Shown here: piece by piece, positions 16,862 to 24,267 of the stretch
Layout: the number at the start of each line of letters is the position of its first letter
Numbering within the stretch: the stretch's first letter is position 1
Assembly: GCA_020248665.1 (NCBI GenBank)
Contig: JADCHE010000032.1
Location: forward strand, 45,372-109,371
Direction: 5' to 3'
Length of the DNA: 64,000 nt
From: Burkholderiales bacterium
Lineage (GTDB): Bacteria > Pseudomonadota > Gammaproteobacteria > Burkholderiales > Burkholderiaceae_E
Notes under the pieces: model-generated
Seen by the model: only the letters and a program-made list of their open reading frames with translations
Told to the model about the DNA's origin: nothing
The model's database searches: none
Made by a program: the position numbers and the translations under genes

Positions 16862-18432
16862 GCGTCCACGGCGCTCCCTCGCTGCAGACGATCGGGCTGA
16901 CCAAGCGCTTCGGCGACTTCGTGGCGCTCGACGCGGTCGACCTCGGGGTGCGGCCCGGCACGGTGCATGCGCTGCTGGGCGAGAACGGCGCCGGCAAGAG
17001 CACGCTGGTGAAGTGCCTGGTCGGCTACCACCGGCCCGACGCCGGCTCGATCCTCGTCGACGGCCGCGAGCGCGACGTCGGCTCGCCGCAGGCGGCGCGC
17101 GCGCTCGGCGTGGGCATGGTCTACCAGCACTTCACGCTGGTGCCCTCGATGACGGTCGCCGAGAACTTCGCGCTCGCGCGCGGCGGCCTGAAGGCGGTGG
17201 TCGACTGGCCTTCGACGATCGCCGCGATGCGCCGCTTCCTCGACACGACGCCGTTCACGCTGCCGCTGGAGGTGCCGGTCTCGGCGCTCGCGGCCGGCCA
17301 GAAGCAGAAGGCCGAGATCCTCAAGCAGCTCTACGCCGACAACCGGCTGCTGATCCTCGACGAGCCGACCTCGGTGCTCGCGCCCGATGAGGCCGACGAG
17401 GTGCTCGGAGCGATCCGCAGCATGGCGCACGCCGGGCGGCTGACCGTCGTGATGATCACGCACAAGTTCCGCGAGGTCGCCGCGTTCGCCGACGACGTGA
17501 CCGTGCTGCGGCGCGGACGCCGGGTGGCCGGGGGTCACGTCGGCGAGTTCGACGCGGTACGGCTTGCCGACGCGATGATCGGCGCCGCGCGCCGCCGCGA
17601 GCTGCCGCCGCGCGACCCGGTGGACGCCGGCGTCGCGCCGGCGCTCGTCGTGGAGCGCCTGAGCGTGGCCGACGACACCGGGCGGCGCGTGGTCCGCGAC
17701 GCGTCGCTCGCGGTGCGGCCCGGCGAGGTGCTCGGCATCGCCGGCGTGTCCGGCAACGGACAGCGCGAGCTGGTCGAGACGCTGCTCGGGCAGCGCGGAC
17801 CCGCGTCCGGCGCGATCCGGATCGGCGGCGAGCGCTACCGGGGGCGTCGTGCGGAGATCGCGCGCCACCGGATCGGCAGCCTGCCCGAGGAGCCGCTGCG
17901 CAACGCCTGCGTCGCCGCGATGTCGGTCGCCGAGAACCTCGCGCTGCGCGAGTTCGACGCGCCGCCGCTCGCGCGGGGCGGCTGGCTGAGCCCGTCGCGG
18001 ATGTCGGCCGCCGCGCTGCCGCGGATCGAGGCGTTCGGCGTCAAGACCCGCGGGCCCGATTCGCCGATCGGCACGCTGTCCGGCGGCAACGTGCAGCGCG
18101 CGGTGCTCGCGCGCGAGCTGTCGCGCGGCTGTCGCGTGCTCGTCGTGATGAACCCGGTCTTCGGCCTGGACTTCGCGGCCGTCGACGAGATCCACCGACG
18201 GCTGCTCGAGGCGCGCAACGGCGGCGCCGCGGTGCTGCTGGTGAGCGAGGACCTCGACGAGCTGATCGAGCTGTCGGACCGGGTGGTGGTGATGTCGGAG
18301 GGCGCGCTCGTCTACGAGACCGCGCGCGCCGCCAGGGACCGCGCCGAGATCGGGCGGCGGATGGGGGGCGCACATGATGCGCCGGACGCGCCGCGCCCGG
18401 TCGCCGAGGCGCTCGTGGAGGGCACCGCATGA
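16858..18432 (+). CDS. ABC transporter ATP-binding protein with two nucleotide-binding domains (YufO/NupO-like)
   Basis: A 524-aa fused ATPase of the simple-sugar/nucleoside import class. Domain 1 (about 10-250) has Walker [10 protein letters not shown] and Walker B LLILDEPT. Domain 2 (about 260-510) has the family's altered Walker A (GVSGNGQRE), an intact LSGGNVQR signature, and an unusual Walker B/D-loop [10 protein letters not shown] where PTRGLD is usual. It should energise the permeases at 13017 and 14163. It overlaps biuH by 4 nt at its start and the next hydrolase by 4 nt at its end, so enzyme and transport genes are interleaved in one transcript. Confidence 0.92.
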   Translation: MSVHGAPSLQTIGLTKRFGDFVALDAVDLGVRPGTVHALLGENGAGKSTLVKCLVGYHRPDAGSILVDGRERDVGSPQAARALGVGMVYQHFTLVPSMTVAENFALARGGLKAVVDWPSTIAAMRRFLDTTPFTLPLEVPVSALAAGQKQKAEILKQLYADNRLLILDEPTSVLAPDEADEVLGAIRSMAHAGRLTVVMITHKFREVAAFADDVTVLRRGRRVAGGHVGEFDAVRLADAMIGAARRRELPPRDPVDAGVAPALVVERLSVADDTGRRVVRDASLAVRPGEVLGIAGVSGNGQRELVETLLGQRGPASGAIRIGGERYRGRRAEIARHRIGSLPEEPLRNACVAAMSVAENLALREFDAPPLARGGWLSPSRMSAAALPRIEAFGVKTRGPDSPIGTLSGGNVQRAVLARELSRGCRVLVVMNPVFGLDFAAVDEIHRRLLEARNGGAAVLLVSEDLDELIELSDRVVVMSEGALVYETARAARDRAEIGRRMGGAHDAPDAPRPVAEALVEGTA

Positions 18433-19106
18433 GCGAGCTGTCGTCGTCGGTGCGCCGCGTCTCGGCGCAGCCGCGCCCGTTCGAGTTCGACGTCGCGCGG
18501 ACCGCGCTGGTGATGATCGACATGCAGCGCGACTTCGTCGAGCCGGGCGGCTTCGGCGAGTCGCTCGGCAACGACGTGAGCCGGCTCGCGGCCGTCGTGC
18601 CGCCGGCGCTCGAGCTGCTCGGCTGGGCGCGCTCGCGCGGCCTGCTGGTCGTCCACACGCGCGAGGCGCATCGTGCGGACCTGTCCGACTGCCCCCCGGC
18701 CAAGCGGCTGCGCGGCGCGCCGTCGATGCGGATCGGTGACCCAGGTCCGATGGGCCGGATCCTGATCGACGGCGAGCCAGGCGCGGGCTTCGTCGACGGG
18801 CTCGAGCCGCTTGCCGGCGAGATCGAGATCGTCAAGCCCGGCAAGGGCGCGTTCTACAACACCACGCTGACCCACTCGCTGCTCTCGCGCCGCATCACGC
18901 ACCTGATCTTCGGCGGCGTGACCACCGAGGTCTGCGTGCAGACGACGATGCGCGAGGCGAACGACCGCGGCTACGACGCGCTGCTGGTGGAGGACGCGAC
19001 CGGCAGCTACTTCCCGGAGTTCAAGCAGGCGACGATCGAGATGATCCGCGCGCAGGGCGGCATCGTCGGCTGGACCGCGCGGCTCGACGAGGTGCTGAAG
19101 GCCTGA
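18429..19106 (+). CDS. second isochorismatase-like cysteine hydrolase (triuret- or ureidoacrylate-hydrolase-like)
   Basis: A 225-aa hydrolase homologous to the BiuH at 16169, with triad Asp31 (IDMQRDF), Lys136 (KPGKGAF) and Cys169 (TTEVCVQTT). It differs around the substrate pocket: FYNTTL replaces FCATDL and PGPMGRIL replaces PGPCGRIL, while the C-terminal half ([13 protein letters not shown] ... GWTA) recalls RutB. Triuret hydrolase (TrtA) is a known BiuH paralogue encoded beside biuH and is a plausible identity; ureidoacrylate- or carbamate-type substrates are alternatives. It is the last gene of the operon and ends 18 nt before a convergent gene. Confidence 0.8.
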   Translation: MSELSSSVRRVSAQPRPFEFDVARTALVMIDMQRDFVEPGGFGESLGNDVSRLAAVVPPALELLGWARSRGLLVVHTREAHRADLSDCPPAKRLRGAPSMRIGDPGPMGRILIDGEPGAGFVDGLEPLAGEIEIVKPGKGAFYNTTLTHSLLSRRITHLIFGGVTTEVCVQTTMREANDRGYDALLVEDATGSYFPEFKQATIEMIRAQGGIVGWTARLDEVLKA

Positions 19107-19124
19107 GGGCCCGGCCGCCGCGCG

Positions 19125-20321
19125 TCAGGACTGGAGCGCCGCGCCGCTCGCGAGCAGCGCGTCGATCGCCGCGTCGTCCAGCCCGTGCTCGCGCAGCACC
19201 TCGCGGGTGTGCTCGCCGAGCGAGGGCGCGTGCCGCGTCACCCCGGCCGGCGTTGCCGAGAACTTCACCGGCGGCCCCAGCGCGCGGGTCGCGCCCGCGA
19301 CCGGGTGCTCGAGCTCGACGACCATGCCGCGCGCGATCGTCTGCGGGTGCGACAGCGCCTCGCCGATCGTGTGGACCGGACCCGCCGGCACGCCGGCGCG
19401 CTCGAACGCGGCGAGCCAGTCGGCGCGCCCGCGCGTCGACAGCACCGCGTCGAGCTCGGCGACCAGTGCCGGCAGGTTCGCCATCCGCGCCGAGTTGTCG
19501 ACGAAGCGCGGATCGGCCTTCCAGTCGGGGCGGCCGACGACGTCGCAGACCCGTTCCCAGTTCGCCTGGTTCGCGCCGCCGATCACCAGCCAGCCGTCGG
19601 CGGCGCGGAACGCCTGGTAGGGCGCGGCGAGCACGTGGCCGGAGCCGAGCGGCTCGGGCGAGCGGCCGGTCGCGAACCACACCGACGCGTGCCAGCCGGT
19701 CTGGTGCAGCGCCGCCTCCATCAGCGAGGTGTCGACGCGCTGGCCCTCGCCGGTCTTCAGCCGGTGCACGTAGGCGGCGAGAATGCCAGTCGCGGCGAGC
19801 AGGCCTGCGTTCAGGTCCGCGACCGAGCTGCCGACCTTGACCGGCGGGCGCCCCGGCTCGCCGGTGATGCTCATCAGCCCGGCGAACGCCTGGGCGACCA
19901 GGTCGAAGCCGCCGCCGCCGCCCAGAGGCCCGGTCAGCCCGTAGCCGCTGATCGCGCAGTAGATCAGCGACGGCTTCCTCGCGTGCAGCACGTCCCAGCC
20001 GAGGCCGAGCTTGTCCATCGTGCCCGGCCGGTAGTTCTCGACCAGCACGTCGGCCTCGTCGACCATCCGAAGCAGCGCGTCGCGGCCCGCGGGGTGCTTG
20101 AGGTCGAGCGCGACGCCGCGCTTGTTGCGGTTCATCACCAGGAAGGGCGCGGACACGCCGCCCACCCGCGGCTCGCGGTAGAGCCGCGCGTCGTCGCCGC
20201 CGGGGATCTTCTCGACCTTGACGACATCGGCGCCGAGGTCGGCGAGCAGCGCGCCGCAGGTCGGGCCGGCCATGATCTGCGCGCACTCGAGCACGCGTAC
20301 GCCGGCGAGGGGCCCGGGCAC
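19125..20321 (-). CDS. CaiB/BaiF-family (class III) CoA-transferase
   Basis: A 398-aa class III CoA-transferase. It begins at GTG 20321 (VPGPLAGVRVLE), 2 nt after the crotonase stop. The opening GPLAGVRVLECAQIMAGP, the NYRPGTMDKLGLGWD segment, the GGFDLVAQAFAGLMSITGE block and the GQRVDTSLMEAAL block are family hallmarks. These enzymes move CoA between carboxylic acids. With the adjacent crotonase and binding protein it likely activates an imported organic acid; the acid is unknown. It is the last gene of a minus-strand group and converges on the hydrolase at 18429. Confidence 0.9.
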   Translation of the reverse strand: MPGPLAGVRVLECAQIMAGPTCGALLADLGADVVKVEKIPGGDDARLYREPRVGGVSAPFLVMNRNKRGVALDLKHPAGRDALLRMVDEADVLVENYRPGTMDKLGLGWDVLHARKPSLIYCAISGYGLTGPLGGGGGFDLVAQAFAGLMSITGEPGRPPVKVGSSVADLNAGLLAATGILAAYVHRLKTGEGQRVDTSLMEAALHQTGWHASVWFATGRSPEPLGSGHVLAAPYQAFRAADGWLVIGGANQANWERVCDVVGRPDWKADPRFVDNSARMANLPALVAELDAVLSTRGRADWLAAFERAGVPAGPVHTIGEALSHPQTIARGMVVELEHPVAGATRALGPPVKFSATPAGVTRHAPSLGEHTREVLREHGLDDAAIDALLASGAALQS

Positions 20322-20323
20322 GG

Positions 20324-21100
20324 TCAGCGCCCCTGGAAGAGCGGCTTCGTCTTTGCGAGGAACGCCGCGTAGCCGGTGCGGAAGTCCTCGGTGTCGAAGC
20401 AGTCGAAGCACTCGTCGAGCTCGACGTCCGTGAGGGGCCGCGGGTCGGCGAGGCGTCGCGCGAACTTCTTGTGCCAGCGCGCGACCAGCGGCGCGCCGTC
20501 GGCGATCCGCCGCACGGTCTCGTCGACTTCGGCGCCGACGCGATCGTCGGGCACGACCCGCGTGACCACCCCCTTGTCCTTCGCCTCGGCCGCGTCGAAG
20601 ATCCGCCCCTCGAGCAGGATCTCGAGCGCGGCCGACTCGCCGACGAGCTTCACCAGCGGCGCCATCTCGGCGTAGGCCATCACCAGCCCGAGGCTCTTGA
20701 TCGGCGCGCCGAAGCGGCTCGATTCGCCGCAGATGCGCAGGTCGGCGAGCGCCGCGATCTCCAGCCCTCCGCCGACGCAGATGCCGTGGATGCGCGCGAC
20801 GACCGGGTGCCGGCACGCGGCGATCGCGTGCGCGGTGCGGTGCATGTCGCGTCCGTAGTCGATCGCCTGCGCCTTGGTCGCGCGCTGGGCCTGGAACTCC
20901 GAGATGTCGTTGCCCGGCGAGAACGCGCGCTCGCCGGCGCCGCGCACGACGACGCAGCGCACCGCGTCGTCGGCCGACAGCGCCTCGAACGCGTCGCCCA
21001 GCATCCGCCACATCGGCCGGGTCAGCGCGTTGAGCTTCGCCGGCCGGTTCAGCACCACGGTCGCGACGTCGCCGTCGCGCTCGACGAGCACCTCGGGCAT
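20324..21100 (-). CDS. enoyl-CoA hydratase/isomerase (crotonase) family protein
   Basis: A 258-aa crotonase-fold protein with the NRPAKLNALT opening, an oxyanion-hole region AFSPGNDISEF, and the second oxyanion element ICVGGGLEIAALADLRI. Family members hydrate, isomerise or cleave acyl-CoA thioesters. The ATG at 21100 has GAGG 5 nt upstream. It sits directly before the CoA-transferase gene and 7 nt after the Bug gene, so activation of an acid by the transferase and then hydration or cleavage here is a reasonable guess; the substrate cannot be read from sequence. Confidence 0.9.
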   Translation of the reverse strand: MPEVLVERDGDVATVVLNRPAKLNALTRPMWRMLGDAFEALSADDAVRCVVVRGAGERAFSPGNDISEFQAQRATKAQAIDYGRDMHRTAHAIAACRHPVVARIHGICVGGGLEIAALADLRICGESSRFGAPIKSLGLVMAYAEMAPLVKLVGESAALEILLEGRIFDAAEAKDKGVVTRVVPDDRVGAEVDETVRRIADGAPLVARWHKKFARRLADPRPLTDVELDECFDCFDTEDFRTGYAAFLAKTKPLFQGR

Positions 21101-21107
21101 CGCGACC

Positions 21108-22091
21108 TCAGTCCGCCCGGACGTTGAGTTCCTTGACCATCCGCGCGTACTTCGCGTTCTCGGCGCGGATGAACTCGGCGAAGGCCGCCGGCGTCTGCGG
21201 GCCGCCGAACTGCACGCCCTGCGGGTCGAGCTTCGAGCGGACCTCGGGGTCGGCCATCGCCCGCCTCACCGCGTCGTCGAGCTTCGCGACGATGTCGGCG
21301 GGCAGGCCCTTCGGACCCATCACCGAGTACCAGTTGGTGACGTCGAAGCCGCGGATACCCTTCTCCTCGAAGGTCGGCAGGTCGGCGAGCTGCGGCAGCC
21401 GCTTCGGCGTCGAGATCGCGAGCGCGCGCAGCTTGCCCTCGCGGATGTGCGGCAGCACCGGCGGCATGGTGTCGAAGTTGGCGTTGACCTGGCCGGCGAG
21501 CAGGTCGACGATCGCGGCGCCGCTGCCCTTGTAGGGCACGTGGTTCATCTGCGTGCCGCTCAGCTGGTTGAACAGTGCGCCGGCGAGGTGCTGCGTGCTG
21601 CCCACGCCCGAGGACGCGTAGGTCATCGTGCCGGGCCGGGCCTTCGCGAGCGCGATCAGCTCCTCGACGGACTTCGCCGGCACCGACGGGTGCACGACGA
21701 GGATGTTCGGCACGTAGCCGATGTAGGTGACCGGCGTGAAGTCGGCGATCGGGTCGAACGGCGCCTTCGCGAGCACGTGCGGCGCGATCGCGTTGCTGTT
21801 CGCATGGCCGGCGAGCAGCGTGTAGCCGTCGGGCGCCGCCTTCGCGACCGCATCGGCCGCGATCGTGCCGGCGGCCCCGGCGCGGTTCTCGACGACGACC
21901 TGCTGGCCGAGGATATCGGAGATCTTCGGCGCGAGCGCGCGCGCGACGATGTCGGTGCCGCCGCCGGGCGCGAAGCCGACCAGCAGCCGGATCGGCTTGT
22001 TGGGCCACGCCTGCGCGGAAACGGCGGCGGGCAGGGCGAGGCCGGCCGCGGCGAGCGCGGCGGCGAGCAGGGTGCGTCGGGGCGTCGTCAT
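21108..22091 (-). CDS. tripartite tricarboxylate transporter substrate-binding protein (Bug/TctC family)
   Basis: A 327-aa periplasmic protein with an N-terminal signal (RRTLLAAALAAAGLALP ... VSAQA) and Bug landmarks: WPNKPIRLLVGFAPGGGTDIVAR, VVENRAGAAG and VGSTQHLAG. Bug proteins bind carboxylates or amides; many are encoded without their TctA/TctB permeases, as here. AGGAG lies 8 nt before the ATG. Its company (CoA-transferase, crotonase, aminotransferase) suggests capture of a small organic acid. Confidence 0.92.
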   Translation of the reverse strand: MTTPRRTLLAAALAAAGLALPAAVSAQAWPNKPIRLLVGFAPGGGTDIVARALAPKISDILGQQVVVENRAGAAGTIAADAVAKAAPDGYTLLAGHANSNAIAPHVLAKAPFDPIADFTPVTYIGYVPNILVVHPSVPAKSVEELIALAKARPGTMTYASSGVGSTQHLAGALFNQLSGTQMNHVPYKGSGAAIVDLLAGQVNANFDTMPPVLPHIREGKLRALAISTPKRLPQLADLPTFEEKGIRGFDVTNWYSVMGPKGLPADIVAKLDDAVRRAMADPEVRSKLDPQGVQFGGPQTPAAFAEFIRAENAKYARMVKELNVRAD

Positions 22092-22197
22092 CGAGGGGTC
22101 TCCTGGGGCTGCGGGGCTCGTCGGCCACCGCGATCGTCGAACGCAACGGGGACGTCGCGCGCCGGCCCCGCGGCCGACGCGTGCGCGGGACAGGGGC

Positions 22198-23421
22198 TCA
22201 GGCCGCCTTCAGCGACGCGCGCGGCGGCGCGGCCTCGGCGAGGTAGTCGATCGCCGCCTGCACGCCGCCCTTGCGGTGCGGCACGCCGGCGGCCTGCAGG
22301 CCCATCTCGACGCCGCCGAGCGTGCCCAGCAGCGTCAGGTCGTTGAAGTCGCCGAGGTGGCCGATGCGGAACACGCGGCCGGCGAGCTTCGACAGGCCGG
22401 TGCCGAGCGACATGTTGAAGCGCTCGAGCACGATGCGGCGCAACGCGTCGGCGTCGTGCACGCCGCCCTTGCCGTCGGCCGGCATCATCACCGCGGTCAG
22501 CGCGGGGCTGTACTCGGCGGGGTTGCGGCACACGATCTCCAGGTCCCAGCCGCGAACCGCGCGGCGCGTCGCCTCGGCGTGCCGCTTGTGGCGGGCGAAC
22601 ACCGCGGGCATCCCCTCGGCGAGCAGGCGGTCGAACGCGACCGCTAGGCCGTAGAGCAGGTTGGTCGCCGGCGTGGTCGGCCAGAAGCCGTTCGCGTTGG
22701 CCGCGAGGATCTCGTCCCAGGCCCAGTAGGCACGCGGCAGCTTCGCGTGCCTCGAGGCCTCGATCGCCCTGGCCGACACCGCGTTGAACGACAGGCCGGG
22801 CGGCAGCATCAGGCCCTTCTGCGAGCCCGCGACGGTCACGTCGACGCCCCACTCGTCGGGCCGGAAGTCGACCGAGCCGAGCGAGGAGATGGTGTCGACC
22901 ATCAGCAGCCCGGGGTGCTTCGCGACGTCGATCGCGCGGCGCACCGCGGCGATGTCGGAGGTGACCCCGGTCGAGGTCTCGTTGTGCACGACGCAGACCG
23001 CCTTGATGCGGTGCTGCGGGTCGGCGGCGAGCCGCTCGTGGATCCGCTCGGCGTCGACGCCGCTGCGCCAGTCGCCGGGGATGAACTCCGGCGCGAGGCC
23101 GAGCCGCTCGGCGAGCTTCCTCCAGAGCGACGCGAAGTGGCCGGTCTCGGCCATCAACACCGCGTCGCCGGGCGACAGCACGTTGACGAGCGCCGCTTCC
23201 CATGCGCCGGTACCCGAGCCCGGATAGACGATCACCGGCTGCTCGGTCTGGAACACCTTCTTCGCGTCGGCGAGCACCTTCAGGCCGAGCTTCTGGAACT
23301 CCGGGCCGCGGTGGTCGATCGTGGGGTGGTCGATCGCCCGCAGCACGTCGTCCGGCACGTTGGTCGGCCCGGGGATCTGCAGGAAGTGCCGGCCGGCCGG
23401 ATGGGAGTTCAGTTCGAGCAT
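22198..23421 (-). CDS. class V aminotransferase, serine/alanine-glyoxylate type
   Basis: A 407-aa PLP enzyme. The ATG at 23421 is chosen because GGAGG precedes it by 4-5 nt; a further upstream ATG at 23439 falls inside an inverted-repeat operator. Landmarks are HFLQIPGPTNVPDDVL, DHRGPEF, the PGSGTGAWEAAL cofactor region, HNETSTGV, and Lys202 in GSQKGLMLPPG as the Schiff-base lysine. Relatives are serine-glyoxylate aminotransferase (SgaA), alanine-glyoxylate aminotransferase and purine-pathway PucG. It probably aminates glyoxylate to glycine. It is divergent from a GntR gene and leads a group with Bug, crotonase and CoA-transferase genes. Confidence 0.88.
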   Translation of the reverse strand: MLELNSHPAGRHFLQIPGPTNVPDDVLRAIDHPTIDHRGPEFQKLGLKVLADAKKVFQTEQPVIVYPGSGTGAWEAALVNVLSPGDAVLMAETGHFASLWRKLAERLGLAPEFIPGDWRSGVDAERIHERLAADPQHRIKAVCVVHNETSTGVTSDIAAVRRAIDVAKHPGLLMVDTISSLGSVDFRPDEWGVDVTVAGSQKGLMLPPGLSFNAVSARAIEASRHAKLPRAYWAWDEILAANANGFWPTTPATNLLYGLAVAFDRLLAEGMPAVFARHKRHAEATRRAVRGWDLEIVCRNPAEYSPALTAVMMPADGKGGVHDADALRRIVLERFNMSLGTGLSKLAGRVFRIGHLGDFNDLTLLGTLGGVEMGLQAAGVPHRKGGVQAAIDYLAEAAPPRASLKAA

Positions 23422-23435
23422 GTCGCCTCCATTTT

Positions 23436-23448
23436 GCATACAATATGC
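23436..23448. promoter_or_regulatory. inverted-repeat operator candidate between aminotransferase and gntR
   Basis: GCATA-CAA-TATGC is a perfect 5-bp inverted repeat with a 3-nt spacer, within TTGCATACAA, which resembles FCD-type GntR sites (TTGTATACAA). A related ATTGCATACG lies on the minus strand at about 23527-23536, over the gntR start codon. Likely bound by the divergently encoded regulator (inference). Confidence 0.5.
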
Positions 23449-23529
23449 GAAACCGTGGCGCGGTGCAAACCGTCAACGGCCGAGCCGCAGTGCGCCGGGA
23501 GGCGCCCGGTCTTCCAGGTGAACGATCGT

Positions 23530-24267
23530 ATGCAATCCGAATCGGCAGTCGAAGCCGCCACGCGCCCGATGCTCGCCGCGGTCGACCGGCGCGTGCTTCA
23601 CGAGGCCGTCGCCGAGCGGCTGCGCGAGCTGATCGTCGAGGGCGAGCTCGCGCCGGGGGCGCACCTGAACGAGCGCGTGCTGTGCGCGCAGCTCGCGGTC
23701 TCGCGCACGCCGCTGCGCGAGGCGTTCCGAACCCTCGCGGGCGAGGGCATCGTCGAGCTGCAGCCGAACCGCGGCGCGGTCGTCGCATCGATGCGCCGCG
23801 AGGACGTCGAGCACGCGTTCGAGCTGATGGCGACGCTCGAGGCGCTGGCCGGCGAACTGGCCGCGCGCCGCGCGACCGGCGCCGAGCGCGACGAGCTGCG
23901 CGCGCTGCACTTCGAGATGCTCGCCGCGCACGCGCGGCGCGACCTGCCCGCGTACTACCGCTCGAACAGCGCGATCCACCGCCGGCTGGTCGACTGCGCG
24001 CGCAACCCGGTGCTCGCCGACACCTACGCGCGGCTCAACGCGAGGCTGCAGGCGCTGCGCTTCCGCTCGAACCTGAACCGCGAGAAGTGGGACGCGGCGG
24101 TCGCCGAGCACGCCGCGATGATCGAGGCGCTCGACGCCGGCGACGGCGCGCGCCTGTCGGCGGTGATGCGCGGCCACCTCGACCACAAGCGCGCGACCGT
24201 GCTCGCGCAGCTCGACGGCACGCCGGATACCCCGGACACCCCCGTCACCTCCGAGGCCGGACGATGA
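23530..24267 (+). CDS. GntR-family transcriptional regulator, FCD subfamily
   Basis: A 245-aa protein with a winged helix-turn-helix (about 20-85; NERVLCAQLAVSRTPLREAF, then NRGAVVASM) and a C-terminal FCD effector domain with Asp/His-rich helices (YYRSNSAIHRRL). The ATG at 23530 has AGGTGA about 9 nt upstream. It is divergent from the aminotransferase group and overlaps the dehydrogenase gene by 4 nt (ATGA at 24264), so it probably controls both arms. It differs clearly from the GntR at 10937. Confidence 0.9.
   Translation: MQSESAVEAATRPMLAAVDRRVLHEAVAERLRELIVEGELAPGAHLNERVLCAQLAVSRTPLREAFRTLAGEGIVELQPNRGAVVASMRREDVEHAFELMATLEALAGELAARRATGAERDELRALHFEMLAAHARRDLPAYYRSNSAIHRRLVDCARNPVLADTYARLNARLQALRFRSNLNREKWDAAVAEHAAMIEALDAGDGARLSAVMRGHLDHKRATVLAQLDGTPDTPDTPVTSEAGR

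Noticed and set aside
1562..19106. Complete s-triazine (atrazine/cyanurate) degradation cluster
   Set aside because: No cyanuric acid hydrolase (AtzD/TrzD) or earlier triazine hydrolase is present and there are no transposons of the kind that flank atz genes.
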